This document shows positions 36,490-46,570 of a DNA stretch of 64,000 bases, one piece after another. The position numbers were made by a program, and so were the translations under genes. The stretch covers positions 868,001 to 932,000 of the forward strand of contig NZ_JAASQN010000002.1 of assembly GCF_011762125.1 (NCBI RefSeq). The letters run 5' to 3'. The notes beneath the pieces are model-generated. The model did not search any database. It had not been told where the DNA came from and saw only the letters and a program-made list of their open reading frames with translations. Source of the DNA: Sphingopyxis panaciterrae (lineage in GTDB: Bacteria; Pseudomonadota; Alphaproteobacteria; Sphingomonadales; Sphingomonadaceae). Numbering within the stretch: the stretch's first letter is position 1; every line of letters starts with the position of its first letter.

Positions 36490-37668
36490 ATGACGGATTT
36501 CGACATTATCGTCTGCGGGGCGACCGGCTATACCGGTCAGCGCGTCTGCGAGCATCTGGCCCAAAGCTACGGGAGCGACCTCCGCTGGGCGATGGCTGGC
36601 CGCGACACGACGAAGCTGGAGGATGTCCGGGCCCGGTTTGGGGTGCCGAGCCATGTCGAGCTGATCGAAGTCGATATCACCGATCCGGCGGCAGCGACCT
36701 CGCTTGCCCGGCGCGCGAAGACGCTCATCAGCACGGCAGGCCCTTTCGCGACCGTAGGCGAACCCCTTGTAGCGGCCTGCGCGCAAAGCGGCACCGACTA
36801 TGTCGACATCTCCGGCGACGCTGTGTGGATCCGCAAGATGCTCGACCGTTACCAGGATGCGGCCATTGCTTCCGGCGCGCGCCTGATTTTCACGTGCGGC
36901 TTCGACTCGGTGCCGTCGGATCTTGGCGTTTTTCTCCTCCAGAAGGCAGCGCGCGAGAAATTCGGTGCTCCGGCAACAAGGATCAAGGGCCGCATCCGCC
37001 GTCTGGTCGGCGGACTGTCGGGCGGCACCCTTGCCAGCGGCCGCGCCAGCGTCGAGGCGGCGGGCGCCGATCCGGCGATCCCGCAGCTTCTCGCAAACCC
37101 GTTCGCGCTCGTGCCCGGTTTTGACGGCCCGGCGCAGCCTGCCGAGAAGGAAGTGACATTCGATCCGGACGTCGAAAGCTGGGTGGCGCCGTTCATCCTG
37201 GCCGGGATGAATGCGAAGTCGGTCCATCTCTCGAACGCCCTGCTCGGATGGCAATATGGCAAGGATTTCATTTACGACGAAATGATCATGCTTCCGGACG
37301 CTACCGATCCCGAATCGGCCCGAACCGCGGCGGATGCCAATATCTGGTCCAATGTGGTGAAGGCCCTGCAGATCGACCTGAAACCCGGCGAAGGGCCGAG
37401 CGACGAGGATCTGGCTGCCGGCTCTTTCGAGATCCTCTTTGTCGGCCGCACTGACGCCGGGCAGGAAATCCGCACCACGATCGCCGGGCAGGGAGACCCA
37501 TATGCCCTCACGCCAAGGATCGTCGCGGAGTGTGCGCTGTGCCTTACCGAGGACGCAAGCCCGGCCACCGGAGGCGTGTGGACCGCGGCAGCGGCATTGG
37601 GCGATCGCCTCCAGCGTCGCCTCGAGGACCGTGCGGGCATTTCGTTCGGCGTGGCTTCACCGGGCTGA
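36490..37668 (+). CDS. Saccharopine dehydrogenase-like / trans-acting enoyl reductase family protein
   Basis: A 392-residue protein with an N-terminal Rossmann domain (IIVCGATGYTGQRV) and the family segments STAGPFATVGEPLVAAC, GTDYVDISGD and CGFDSVPSDLG. Relatives include mycobacterial trans-acting enoyl reductases for polyketide-derived lipids and eukaryotic SCCPDH. AGGAG lies before the ATG. It is followed by a VOC gene 75 nt downstream, likely one unit under box 4. In an acyl-CoA pathway it may reduce a double bond; this is inference from family. Confidence 0.85.
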   Translation: MTDFDIIVCGATGYTGQRVCEHLAQSYGSDLRWAMAGRDTTKLEDVRARFGVPSHVELIEVDITDPAAATSLARRAKTLISTAGPFATVGEPLVAACAQSGTDYVDISGDAVWIRKMLDRYQDAAIASGARLIFTCGFDSVPSDLGVFLLQKAAREKFGAPATRIKGRIRRLVGGLSGGTLASGRASVEAAGADPAIPQLLANPFALVPGFDGPAQPAEKEVTFDPDVESWVAPFILAGMNAKSVHLSNALLGWQYGKDFIYDEMIMLPDATDPESARTAADANIWSNVVKALQIDLKPGEGPSDEDLAAGSFEILFVGRTDAGQEIRTTIAGQGDPYALTPRIVAECALCLTEDASPATGGVWTAAAALGDRLQRRLEDRAGISFGVASPG

Positions 37669-37743
37669 AGCGCATAATGAGGCCGTTGCCAGTCGCCCGG
37701 CCAGATTGACCGACGAACCAGAAGTCCTGAAAGGATCCCCAAG

Positions 37744-38313
37744 ATGTCGATTGAAGACGATGCCCTGATCGCGCGGCAGGCGATGAAACCGCTTGGCCCG
37801 ATCCGGCAACTGGGCTTTGTGGTGCGCGATCTCGATCACGCGATCCGCGCGTGGACCGACGTCGGCGTCGGTCCCTTCTATGTCGCCGAATCTCCGGAGA
37901 AAAGCGATCAGCTGTACTTCGGCGAACCGACCGATTCGCGCGTCAGGGGTGCATGGTCCTACGCGGGGCAAATGCAGATCGAGCTGCTGCAACTGATGAA
38001 TGACGGACCGTCCTTGTTGCGGGACTTCGCGCTAAGGCACGGCGAGGGCCTGCAGCATAAGGCCTATTGGGTGGAGATGTTCGACGACGTCCTGACCGAA
38101 TTGCAGCAGCAAGGTTATATCGTCGGGCAAACCGGCTCGCCGCTGGGAGAACATAGCCGCTTCGCTTATGTCTTTCAGCCGAACCGGCCCGAATCCGTCA
38201 TCGAAATCTCCGAATATCGCGGAACCAAGCGGGCACTCTACGAGGCCATCGAAGGCCATGCGCAAAATTGGGACGGGCGAGATCCCATCCGCACCGCGTC
38301 ACCGCTGGCCTAG
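37744..38313 (+). CDS. VOC (glyoxalase/dioxygenase-fold) family protein
   Basis: A 189-residue protein with paired beta-alpha-beta-beta-beta modules of the VOC fold: LGFVVRDLDHAIRAW opens the first module and LQHKAYWVEMFDDVLTELQQQGY the second. Candidate metal ligands are the His and Glu in this second strand and the Glu in ESVIEISEYRG. Family members isomerise, epimerise (methylmalonyl-CoA epimerase type) or cleave aromatic rings. GAAAGGATCC precedes the ATG. Epimerase-like action on an acyl-CoA would suit the cluster, but no specific activity is shown. Confidence 0.82.
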   Translation: MSIEDDALIARQAMKPLGPIRQLGFVVRDLDHAIRAWTDVGVGPFYVAESPEKSDQLYFGEPTDSRVRGAWSYAGQMQIELLQLMNDGPSLLRDFALRHGEGLQHKAYWVEMFDDVLTELQQQGYIVGQTGSPLGEHSRFAYVFQPNRPESVIEISEYRGTKRALYEAIEGHAQNWDGRDPIRTASPLA

Positions 38314-38545
38314 CGCGGACCGTCCTTCCGCAGGCGACGACAGGATTTCGCGCAGGCTCGCGCGTCCGCCGGCGTTATACGCCCGCAAAATCAGCCGATC
38401 CCGGTTCTTCGGCCACGCCGGGCCGACGAACCCTGCCCCATCCGAGATTTTCGGCCCGGTCCAAACCTCTCCCAGCCGGAGCGATAAAATGCCGGGGCAC
38501 CGCGGCCGGCAGACGCGCCGGGACGGAAGAAAATCGACTCGACTC

Positions 38546-38559
38546 TGACTTTAAAGTCA
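38546..38559 (+). promoter_or_regulatory. TGAC-palindrome box 5 (perfect copy)
   Basis: CTGACTTTAAAGTCAG (38545-38560) is a perfect 16-bp palindrome ~95 nt upstream of the thiolase start, the best copy of the motif. Another perfect palindrome, GATTCTTAGAATC (38574-38586), lies just downstream. The remaining spacer from 38314 shows no gene. Confidence 0.78.
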
Positions 38560-38647
38560 GATATCTAAATCATGATTCTTAGAATCGTACCGCGCGTGGC
38601 CGAACGGCTCACGCTTCGCTCTCTGGCAATCCGAATGAGGAAGCTCG

Positions 38648-39877
38648 ATGGAAGAAATTTTCATTGTCGGTGTAGGAATGACCCGCTTCGGCAAGCATCT
38701 CGACCGATCCGTAAAGTCACTCGTTGCCGAAGCGGTCGGCGGTGCCCTCTCCGACGCCAATGCCCAGCAGGCCGACGTGGGCGCCGCGGTGTTTTCCAAT
38801 ATAACCCAGGGACTGATGGAAGGGCAGCATGCCATCCGCGGCCAGATAGCGCTGCGCAGCATGGGCTTCGCGGGCATTCCGATCCTCAATGTCGAGAATG
38901 CCTGCGCGGGCGGCGCCACCGCTCTCCACCAGGCGGTGATGATGCTGAGGGCGGGTGTGACCGACGTCGCCTTGGCGGTCGGCGCCGAGAAAATGTACGA
39001 CGAGGATAAACTGAAGTCGTCGGCGATCTTCGACGGCGGCTGGGATGTACACGATCTCGATGCGATAGCCGAGCGCCTGACGGCGATCGGCGAAGGCGTC
39101 TCGCCGCCGCCGGGAACGCCCGAAGGCGTCCGCAGCCCCTTCATGGAACTTTACGCCTCGGTCACCCGCGGTCACATGCGCATGTTCGGGACGACGCAGG
39201 AGCATCTCGCAGCGGTCGCGGCCAAAAACCACCGACACTCCACGATGAATCCTCTCGCTCAATATCAAAAGGACATGAGCATCGAGGACGTGCTGGGTGC
39301 ACCGCTGATCGCGTGGCCCCTCACCTTGCCGATGTGCTCCCCGATCAGCGACGGAGCCGCCGCGGTGCTGCTGTGCACACGCGCCGCTCTCGACCGTTTC
39401 GTCGATGCCGCGCCGGTTCGCCTGCTATCGACCGTGCTCACCAGCGGGAGCGACCGGGAATGGGCCGAGTTCGACCGGCATCTGTGCCGCAAGGCGGCGG
39501 ACCAGGCCTATAATGAGGCGGGGATCGGGCCGTCGGACGTGTCGGTTGCCGAAGTGCACGATGCTTCCGCATTCGCAGAGATCATTCAGGTCGAGAATCT
39601 CGGCTTCTGCGAAGTCGGACAAGGCGGCTGGATAGCGGCCCGAGGCGAAACCGCTCTGGGAGGACGCATTCCGGTCAACCCATCGGGCGGCCTTGAATCG
39701 AAAGGTCATCCCATTTCGGCAACCGGGCTGGGCCAGATCTACGAACTGGTCACCCAGTTGCGGGGCCGCGCCGGTGCACGTCAGGTCGCGGGGGCCAGGA
39801 TCGCCGTGGCCGAAAACGGCGGCGGTCACCACGGGGTCGAGGAAGCTGCGGCCGTCGTGACCGTCCTCGCCGCCTGA
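38648..39877 (+). CDS. Thiolase family protein (SCP-x / lipid-transfer type)
   Basis: A 409-residue thiolase-fold protein. The catalytic nucleophile is C86 in ENACAGG; the histidines are in VHDASAF and SKGHPISATG. The C-terminal Cys loop of ordinary thiolases is replaced by ENGGGHHG, as in SCP-x-like thiolases that cleave branched or ring-linked 3-oxoacyl-CoAs. GAGGAAG precedes the ATG. It starts the largest unit of the cluster (thiolase, dehydrogenase, kinase, SDR, fusion enzyme, thiolase, epoxide hydrolase). Confidence 0.9.
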   Translation: MEEIFIVGVGMTRFGKHLDRSVKSLVAEAVGGALSDANAQQADVGAAVFSNITQGLMEGQHAIRGQIALRSMGFAGIPILNVENACAGGATALHQAVMMLRAGVTDVALAVGAEKMYDEDKLKSSAIFDGGWDVHDLDAIAERLTAIGEGVSPPPGTPEGVRSPFMELYASVTRGHMRMFGTTQEHLAAVAAKNHRHSTMNPLAQYQKDMSIEDVLGAPLIAWPLTLPMCSPISDGAAAVLLCTRAALDRFVDAAPVRLLSTVLTSGSDREWAEFDRHLCRKAADQAYNEAGIGPSDVSVAEVHDASAFAEIIQVENLGFCEVGQGGWIAARGETALGGRIPVNPSGGLESKGHPISATGLGQIYELVTQLRGRAGARQVAGARIAVAENGGGHHGVEEAAAVVTVLAA

Positions 39878-39885
39878 TCGGGTAA

Positions 39886-39910
39886 TCACGGTCGCAAACC
39901 TCGACCGTGA
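39886..39910 (+). promoter_or_regulatory. Intercistronic hairpin
   Basis: TCACGGTCG (39886-39894) pairs perfectly with CGACCGTGA (39902-39910) around a 7-nt loop, in the 51-nt gap between thiolase and acyl-CoA dehydrogenase. No T-run follows. It may stabilise or process the transcript, or attenuate it. Confidence 0.55.
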
Positions 39911-39928
39911 GCATATTTGGAGCACGAC

Positions 39929-41176
39929 ATGGATTTCACTCTGACGCAGCGTGAACGGGATTTCAGCGGGCGTGTCCGCGAATTCGTGATTCACGAAGTT
40001 CGACCATCTTTGGCGTCCTACGCGCAGGAACTTGCGCAAGGCGATCGATGGCAACCGCTGCAAACGATCGAGCGTCTCAAGACCAAAGCTAAGAGCGCCG
40101 GCTTGTGGAATCTGTTCATGCCGCCATCGGGCGGTCAATCGCATGTCGACGACAGTTTCGAATTCTCGGGAGAACGCCTCACCAACGTCGAATATGCCCT
40201 GTGCGCCGAAGAGATGGGCCGGATAAGCTGGGCTTCCGAGGTCTTCAACTGTTCGGCTCCCGACACCGGGAACATGGAAGTGCTGCATCGCTACGGGACA
40301 CGCGAGCACAAGGACCGCTGGCTCAGGCCGTTGATGGACGGCGAGATCCGCTCGGCGTTCCTCATGACCGAACCCGACGTTGCCTCCTCCGACGCGACCA
40401 ACATCGGCACATCGATCCGGCGCGAGGGCGACCATTATGTCATCAACGGACGCAAATGGTGGTCGTCGGGTGCCGGAGATCCCCGCTGCAAACTCGCGGT
40501 GCTGATGGGAAAGACCGACCCGGAGGCCGATGTCCACCGTCAGCAGGCGATGATCCTCGTCGATCTCGAGACGCCGGGCGTCAGGGTGGAGCGGCTCCTG
40601 TCCGTTTATGGCTATGACCATGCGCCCCATGGTCATGCGGAGATAACGCTGACCGATGTGAAGGTGCCGGCGGAAAATCTGCTCCTCGGCGAAGGGCGTG
40701 GCTTCGAGATCGCCCAGGGCCGCCTCGGCCCCGGCCGCATCCATCATTGCATGCGTACGATCGGTCTCGCCGAAGAAGCCCTCGAGGCGATGACGAGACG
40801 CCTCGGGTCGCGCACGGTGTTCGGCAAACGCATCTCGGAATATTCCGTTTGGGAAGAGCGGATCGCGCGCGCGCGCATCGACATCGAAATGACGCGGCTG
40901 CTCTGCCTCAAGGCCGCCGACATGATGGACCGAGCCGGCAACAAGATTGCCCGGAACGAAATCGCGATGATCAAGGTCCAGGCACCGCATATGGCGCTCG
41001 GCATCATCGACGATGCGATCCAGGCGCACGGCGGCGGCGGCGTGTCCGCGGATTTCGAGCTCGCCGCTGACTGGGCGCATGTCCGGTCGCTGCGTTTCGC
41101 CGACGGTCCCGACGAAGTCCACGCCCGTGCGATCGCCCGCGCCGAATTCGCGAAATATCGGGACCAGAACCGGTGA
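39929..41176 (+). CDS. Acyl-CoA dehydrogenase (ACAD10/11-like)
   Basis: A 415-residue dehydrogenase. FAD motifs are [15 protein letters not shown] and [21 protein letters not shown] and [17 protein letters not shown] follow; the active-site region [15 protein letters not shown] is typical of the ACAD10/11 branch. GGAG stands seven nt before the ATG. Its stop overlaps the start of an APH-type kinase (GTGA). In Pseudomonas levulinate metabolism and in mammalian ACAD10/11, such a pair turns 4-hydroxyacyl-CoA into enoyl-CoA through a phosphorylated intermediate. A similar role is likely here. Confidence 0.93.
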   Translation: MDFTLTQRERDFSGRVREFVIHEVRPSLASYAQELAQGDRWQPLQTIERLKTKAKSAGLWNLFMPPSGGQSHVDDSFEFSGERLTNVEYALCAEEMGRISWASEVFNCSAPDTGNMEVLHRYGTREHKDRWLRPLMDGEIRSAFLMTEPDVASSDATNIGTSIRREGDHYVINGRKWWSSGAGDPRCKLAVLMGKTDPEADVHRQQAMILVDLETPGVRVERLLSVYGYDHAPHGHAEITLTDVKVPAENLLLGEGRGFEIAQGRLGPGRIHHCMRTIGLAEEALEAMTRRLGSRTVFGKRISEYSVWEERIARARIDIEMTRLLCLKAADMMDRAGNKIARNEIAMIKVQAPHMALGIIDDAIQAHGGGGVSADFELAADWAHVRSLRFADGPDEVHARAIARAEFAKYRDQNR

Positions 41177-42198
41177 GCGATCTCGACGAGGCCCTTCTTG
41201 AAGGCTGGCTTCGTGACGAAGTGCCCGGTTTCCCGAAGCTGGTGGGTCTGGAAAAATTCTCCGGTGGCCAGTCCAATCCGACCTACAGGGTCGAGACGGA
41301 AGGCCAGAACTATGTGCTTCGTCGCAAGCCTTTCGGGCCGTTGCTCCCATCCGCACACGCGGTCGAACGCGAGTTTCGCCTTTTGTCGGCGCTTCGCCCG
41401 ACCGGCTTTCCGGTTCCCGCTCCCCTCGCGCTGTGTGAGGACGCGTCCATCATCGGCTCCCCATTCTATCTGATGGAGCTGGTCGAAGGCCGGACCTTCT
41501 GGGATGCATCGCTGCCCCAGCTGCCGCTCGCCGAACGCCGCCCCTGCCATGAGGCGATGATCGACACGCTGGCGGCACTGCACCGTCTGGATCACGAGAC
41601 GCTCGGCTTGACGGACTTCGGCCGCCCGGGCAATTTTTTCGCGCGTCAGGTCGATCGGTGGACGCGGCAATACCGCGCCGCGCAGACCGATGATATCGCC
41701 GAGATTGAACGGCTGATCGAATGGCTGCCCCGCACCGTTCCCGAACAGACCCGCGCCTCGATCATCCACGGTGACTACCGGATCGACAATCTGATTTATG
41801 AAGCGGAAGAACCGCGGGTTCGGGCGGTTCTCGACTGGGAGCTCGCGACCATCGGCGATCCGCTGGCCGATTTCACCTATCTCGCGATGAACTGGGTGAT
41901 CCCGTTCGACGGGCAGTCGGGTCTCGGAGGCCTTGACCTTGCGGCGACGGGACTGCCTTCGCTCGAGGACATAACGGCTCGCTATTGCGAGGCCACGGGG
42001 CGCGGCGGCCTGCCCGATCTCAACTGGTATTTCGCTTACAACCTGTTTCGTCTCGCGAGCATTGTCCAGGGGATCAAGAAGCGGCTCGCTGACGGCAATG
42101 CGTCGAGCGCGAAAGCCGCAGCATCCGCAGAGCGGGTGCGGCCTCTTGCCAAATCCGCGTGGGCAGAGGCGCGTAAAGCCGGCGCCGTGGGCAGCTAG
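41173..42198 (+). CDS. APH-type phosphotransferase (probable hydroxyacyl-CoA kinase)
   Basis: A 341-residue aminoglycoside phosphotransferase-fold kinase: [10 protein letters not shown] glycine loop, VLRRKP with the ATP-binding Lys, catalytic loop [10 protein letters not shown] and metal-binding [12 protein letters not shown]. The GTG start overlaps the dehydrogenase stop. Proteins of this branch (LvaA, the N-terminal domain of ACAD10/11) phosphorylate the hydroxyl of 4-hydroxyacyl-CoA rather than an antibiotic. The tight coupling to an ACAD10/11-like dehydrogenase supports that reading over drug resistance. Confidence 0.88.
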   Translation: MSDLDEALLEGWLRDEVPGFPKLVGLEKFSGGQSNPTYRVETEGQNYVLRRKPFGPLLPSAHAVEREFRLLSALRPTGFPVPAPLALCEDASIIGSPFYLMELVEGRTFWDASLPQLPLAERRPCHEAMIDTLAALHRLDHETLGLTDFGRPGNFFARQVDRWTRQYRAAQTDDIAEIERLIEWLPRTVPEQTRASIIHGDYRIDNLIYEAEEPRVRAVLDWELATIGDPLADFTYLAMNWVIPFDGQSGLGGLDLAATGLPSLEDITARYCEATGRGGLPDLNWYFAYNLFRLASIVQGIKKRLADGNASSAKAAASAERVRPLAKSAWAEARKAGAVGS

Positions 42199-42207
42199 GA
42201 GATAGTC

Positions 42208-42984
42208 ATGGATTTGTTCGATTTATCTGAAAAAGTGGCCCTGATCACGGGCTCCTCGCGCGGGATCGGTCGCGCGATCGCCGAAGCCTATGCTGCTAGG
42301 GGCGCGCGCGTCGTCATTTCTAGCCGCAAGCAGGATGCCTGCGACGAAGTCGCCGCCGCGATCAACGCCGAGTATGGCGAGGGACGGGCCGTCGCGATCG
42401 CGGCAAGCATCTCGGACAAGGCGGCGCTCGAAAAGCTGGTCGAACGCACGCTCGAGATTTTCGGGCGCATCGATATACTCGTCTGCAACGCAGCGTCGAA
42501 CCCCTATTATGGACCGATGGCGGGCATCAGCGACGAGCAGTTTCGCAAGGTCTTCGACAATAATGTGCTCGCGAACCACTGGCTCATTTCGATGGTGGCG
42601 CCCCAGATGATCGAGCGCCGCGACGGCGCGATCATCCTTATTTCCTCCATCGGTGGCTTGATCGGATCGGACGTCATCGGAGCCTATCATATCTCCAAGG
42701 CTGCCGACTTTCAGCTCGCGCGAAACCTCGCCGTCGAATTCGGGCCGCACAACATCCGGGTCAACACGGTGGCCCCGGGTGTGGTCCGAACCGACTTTGC
42801 GCGCGCGTTGTGGGAGGCGCCCGGGGCGGAAGCGGCGTTCCGGCAATCGATCCCTCTCGGCCGGATCGGAGAACCCGACGAGATCGCCGGAGCGGCCGTG
42901 TTCCTGGGCTCGAAAGCCGGGGCCTATATGACCGGGCAAAGCATCGTGATCGATGGCGGCACGACGATACGGAGCAGTCCCTAG
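42208..42984 (+). CDS. SDR family oxidoreductase
   Basis: A 258-residue [11 protein letters not shown] cofactor motif, [11 protein letters not shown], active-site Ser in LISSIGG and YHISK, ending [20 protein letters not shown] precedes the ATG, 9 nt after the kinase stop, in the same unit. The [21 protein letters not shown] pattern is like DHRS4-type SDRs, which act on ketones including retinoid and steroid-like substrates. Probable hydroxyacyl or ring-carbonyl oxidoreductase; substrate unproven. Confidence 0.9.
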   Translation: MDLFDLSEKVALITGSSRGIGRAIAEAYAARGARVVISSRKQDACDEVAAAINAEYGEGRAVAIAASISDKAALEKLVERTLEIFGRIDILVCNAASNPYYGPMAGISDEQFRKVFDNNVLANHWLISMVAPQMIERRDGAIILISSIGGLIGSDVIGAYHISKAADFQLARNLAVEFGPHNIRVNTVAPGVVRTDFARALWEAPGAEAAFRQSIPLGRIGEPDEIAGAAVFLGSKAGAYMTGQSIVIDGGTTIRSSP

Positions 42985-43121
42985 CCTGCCCTGTCGGGCC
43001 GCTTCGGGCACCGATTTCGGCTCCCGCGGGTCAACCGAAAGCCGCGGGGGAAGGCGAATTCCCCGAAAGTCCGACCGACCACCAACGCGCCAACCTAGAT
43101 ATTTCCAAGCGGGATGAGCCA

Positions 43122-45152
43122 ATGATCGAAACCAAACTCCATCAAGACGTTCTCGAGATCATCATTTCCAATGCGCCGGTCAATGCACTCGGCGCCGGGG
43201 TGCGCAGTGCGCTCTCTCAAGCCATCGAGACCGCGCAGGCTGACGATCAGGTCAAGGTGATCCTGCTTCGCGGGGCCGGCAAGCTCTTCTCTGCCGGCGC
43301 CGATATCACCGAGTTCGACCAGCCGCCGACAGGGTGCACGCTTCCTGCGGTCATCGACGCGATCGAGGCCAGTCCCAAACCCGTCGTCGCGGCAATTCAC
43401 GGCACGGCCCTGGGCGGCGGCCTCGAGCTCGCCCTTGGATGTCATTACCGCTTGGCCACCCCGACCGCGAAATTGGGGCTCCCCGAGGTCTCGCTCGGCA
43501 TCCTCCCCGGTGCGGGCGGCACGCAGCGCCTGCCGCGTCTCGTCGGCTTGGACGCCGCGCTGAACATGATCGTCTCGGGTAGTCCGGTAGACGCTACGAG
43601 CGCACTGGCCATGGGTCTCGTCGATCGCCTTGTCGACGAGGAGGATTTCCCGACTGCGGCAATTGCCTATGCCCGGATTCTTGACGCCCCGGGGCGCACC
43701 CGAGACAAGCAGGTTGCGGACGATGCGGGTGTATTAGAGCGCTTCGCGGCCGCAAATGCGCGCAGGATCAGGAGCCTCGACGCTCCGAAGGCGTGCATGA
43801 CGGCGGTCAAGGCATCCGTTGAACTTCCGATCGACGAAGGCCTCGCGCTCGAGCGCAAACTGTTTGCCGAATTGGTCGGCGGTGCCCAGGCGAAAGCCCT
43901 GCGGCACGCCTTTTTCGCCGAGCGTGCGGCCGGCAAGATCGCGGATCTGCCCGCGGACACCCCGCGCCGTCCGATTGCCAAGGTCGGGGTCATCGGCGCT
44001 GGCACGATGGGCGGCGGTATCTCGATGAACTTTCTCTTGGCGGGAATGGACGTGACGATCGTCGAAATGACCCAGGACGCACTCGATCGCGGCGTCGCGT
44101 TGATGCGCGCGAACTATGAGGCGAGCGCGAAGAAAGGTCGGCTGACGCGCGAGCAGGTCGAACATGCAATGTCCCTGCTGACGCCGACGCTGGCGTTCGA
44201 CGCGCTCGCGGATTGCGACCTCGTCATCGAGGCGGTCTACGAGAATATGGAGGTGAAGAAGGAGATCTTCGCGCGCCTGGACGCTATCGCGAAGCCGGGA
44301 GCGATCCTCGCCTCAAATACCTCTTATCTGTCGATCGACGAGATTGCTTCGGCGACCAAGCGCCCTGCCGACGTCCTGGGTCTGCATTTCTTCTCCCCAG
44401 CCAACATCATGAAGCTGGTCGAAGTGGTTCGCGGTGCAGCAACGGCAGACGACGTGCTCACGACGGGGATGCAGGTCGCCCGTTCGATCGGCAAAGTGCC
44501 GGTCGTCGCGCGCGTTTGCTACGGTTTTATCGGCAATCGCATGCTCATTCCGCGTCAGGACAATGCCTACGCCATGCTTCTCGAGGGCGCGACGCCCGAG
44601 CAGATCGACCGCGTGCATACGGACTTTGGAATGCCCATGGGCCCGTTGCAGATGATCGACCTCGCCGGGGTGGACATCGGGTGGCACCGCGATACCGATC
44701 GCATCGAAAGCTTGCAGGATGCGCTCTGCGCGGCGGGCCGATGGGGCCAAAAAACCAAGGCCGGCTTCTATAATTATGACGAAAACCGCAAACCTTCGCC
44801 TTCGCCGGTCGTCGCGGAAATCATCGATGGATTCCGCAACCGGGCGGGGCTGAAACGGCGCGACATCTCTGACGACGAAATCGTGGCGCGAACATTGTAC
44901 ACGATGGTCAATGAGGGCGCGAAAATCCTGGACGAAAATATCGCCCAACGTGCCTCTGATATCGATGTCGTCTGGCTTCACGGATATGGTTGGCCACGCC
45001 ACAAGGGCGGACCGATGTTCTGGGCGGATCAGATCGGCCTGACGACCGTCTCCGAGGGGCTTGCGCGCTACGCCGACCGGATAGGCGATGGCTTCTCGAT
45101 GGCACCGCTGCTTGCCCGGCAGTCGGCCGACGGCGGCGCGCCGGATAAATGA
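43122..45152 (+). CDS. Bifunctional enoyl-CoA hydratase / 3-hydroxyacyl-CoA dehydrogenase
   Basis: A 676-residue FadB/FadJ-type fusion. The N-terminal crotonase domain (1-~185) has [27 protein letters not shown] and [20 protein letters not shown] with both catalytic Glu. The dehydrogenase domain starts at [13 protein letters not shown] (~residue 289) with [25 protein letters not shown] and a C-terminal helical repeat (GFYNYDE). The ATG at 43122 gives the usual MIETK start; the open frame upstream is not coding. It carries the second and third beta-oxidation steps for acyl-CoAs in this cluster. Confidence 0.95.
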   Translation: MIETKLHQDVLEIIISNAPVNALGAGVRSALSQAIETAQADDQVKVILLRGAGKLFSAGADITEFDQPPTGCTLPAVIDAIEASPKPVVAAIHGTALGGGLELALGCHYRLATPTAKLGLPEVSLGILPGAGGTQRLPRLVGLDAALNMIVSGSPVDATSALAMGLVDRLVDEEDFPTAAIAYARILDAPGRTRDKQVADDAGVLERFAAANARRIRSLDAPKACMTAVKASVELPIDEGLALERKLFAELVGGAQAKALRHAFFAERAAGKIADLPADTPRRPIAKVGVIGAGTMGGGISMNFLLAGMDVTIVEMTQDALDRGVALMRANYEASAKKGRLTREQVEHAMSLLTPTLAFDALADCDLVIEAVYENMEVKKEIFARLDAIAKPGAILASNTSYLSIDEIASATKRPADVLGLHFFSPANIMKLVEVVRGAATADDVLTTGMQVARSIGKVPVVARVCYGFIGNRMLIPRQDNAYAMLLEGATPEQIDRVHTDFGMPMGPLQMIDLAGVDIGWHRDTDRIESLQDALCAAGRWGQKTKAGFYNYDENRKPSPSPVVAEIIDGFRNRAGLKRRDISDDEIVARTLYTMVNEGAKILDENIAQRASDIDVVWLHGYGWPRHKGGPMFWADQIGLTTVSEGLARYADRIGDGFSMAPLLARQSADGGAPDK

Positions 45153-45292
45153 CACTATGCGCTCTTTGCCTCGGCAAACAGGCCGCAAATCCGCAAAGAC
45201 CGGCAGCTACCTGATTGTCTCATTTGAGCGAAGAGATGCGAATTCAACATGCCGCCACATCCAGGCAACGACCAACCCGCAAAGGACTTTCA

Positions 45293-46465
45293 ATGCGCGA
45301 TGCAGTCATCGTTTCCACGGCCCGCACTCCCATCGGCCGTGCCTATAAGGGCGTCTTCAATGCGACGCCCTCTCCAACGCTCGCAGCCCACGCCATTCGC
45401 GCAGCCGTCGAGCGATCGCGCATTGATCCAGCAGAGATAGACGACGTCGTTCTCGGGGCCGCGATGCCACAAGGCATCCAGCACACCATCGGACGTACAG
45501 CAGCGTTACGCGCGGGACTCCCGGTTGAAGTTTCCGGCATGACGATCGACCGCCAATGCGCCTCGGGTCTCATGGCGATCGCGACCGCTGCAAAGCAGAT
45601 CGTCCTTGACCGGATGGATGTGGTGGTCGCTGGCGGCGTGGAATCGATCTCGATGGTTCAAACAAGGGAGATGCGGGACACCCCCGACCCCGAGCTGCTC
45701 GCTATCGTCCCCGACATCTATATGCCGATGCTTCGAACCGCCGAGGTCGTGGCAAAACGTTACGCCATCTCGCGAGAGCGGCAAGACGACTATGGTCTTC
45801 TCTCGCAGCGGCGCACGGCCGAAGCGCAAGCGGCGGGTTATTTTGATGCGGAGATCGTCCCGGTCACCGCAGCAATGTCGGTCACCGACAAGGCGACAGG
45901 CGAGACAACGACGCAGACGGTGACCCTTTCGAAGGACGAGGGCAATCGACCCGAAACGAGCGCGGAAGGGCTGGCTTCACTCAAGCCGGTCATTGATGGT
46001 GGCGCGATCACTGCCGGCAACGCATCGCAGCTCTCCGACGGAGCGTCGGCTTGCGTCATGATGGAGGCCGGGCTCGCGGCCCAGCGCGGCGTTCAGCCGC
46101 TCGGGCGTTATGTCGGGATGGCCGTCGCCGGCACCGAACCGGACGAAATGGGGATCGGCCCGGTGTTCGCGGTGCCCAGGCTGCTCAAGCGTTTCGGCCT
46201 CGGCATCGATGACATCGGACTTTGGGAGCTGAACGAGGCCTTTGCGGTGCAGCTACTCTATTGCCAGGATCGCCTCGGCATCCCCATCGACCGGCTGAAC
46301 GTCAGTGGCGGTGCCATCTCGATTGGACATCCCTACGGTATGTCCGGCGCGCGCATGGTCGGTCATGCGCTGCTCGAGGGGAAAAGGCGCGGCGCCCGTC
46401 ATGTCGTGATCACCATGTGTGTCGGCGGCGGAATGGGAGCAGCGGGATTGTTCGAGGTGCTTTGA
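45293..46465 (+). CDS. Acetyl-CoA C-acyltransferase (thiolase)
   Basis: A 390-residue classical thiolase: nucleophile C89 in DRQCASG, NEAFAVQ, His in [14 protein letters not shown] and the second Cys in [13 protein letters not shown] precedes the ATG; the frame extends 26 codons upstream without support. It lies 140 nt after the fusion enzyme and performs the final thiolytic cleavage. The full catalytic set contrasts with the SCP-x type thiolase at 38648, so the cluster encodes two distinct cleavage enzymes. Confidence 0.95.
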   Translation: MRDAVIVSTARTPIGRAYKGVFNATPSPTLAAHAIRAAVERSRIDPAEIDDVVLGAAMPQGIQHTIGRTAALRAGLPVEVSGMTIDRQCASGLMAIATAAKQIVLDRMDVVVAGGVESISMVQTREMRDTPDPELLAIVPDIYMPMLRTAEVVAKRYAISRERQDDYGLLSQRRTAEAQAAGYFDAEIVPVTAAMSVTDKATGETTTQTVTLSKDEGNRPETSAEGLASLKPVIDGGAITAGNASQLSDGASACVMMEAGLAAQRGVQPLGRYVGMAVAGTEPDEMGIGPVFAVPRLLKRFGLGIDDIGLWELNEAFAVQLLYCQDRLGIPIDRLNVSGGAISIGHPYGMSGARMVGHALLEGKRRGARHVVITMCVGGGMGAAGLFEVL

Positions 46466-46570
46466 TGAAGGCACTTGCCCTCTACCCTTCCTGGCGGGCC
46501 AGTGACGCCCCCGTTGGACTATCGGCTACAAACCCTGACGCAATAGCGTATGAACCTCGAGGAAGCGTCG

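Noticed and set aside
39425-41356. 643-codon reverse frame under thiolase, acyl-CoA dehydrogenase and kinase genes
   Set aside because: The forward genes carry full catalytic motifs; the reverse translation is histidine/arginine-rich and matches nothing, as expected for an antisense shadow in GC-rich DNA.
41173-42198. Aminoglycoside resistance kinase
   Set aside because: The APH fold is present, but the coupling to an ACAD10/11-like dehydrogenase and the acyl-CoA context point to a hydroxyacyl-CoA kinase.
43009-43060. Imperfect inverted repeats between SDR and fusion-enzyme genes
   Set aside because: Short GC-rich stems are expected by chance in this composition and no T-run follows.
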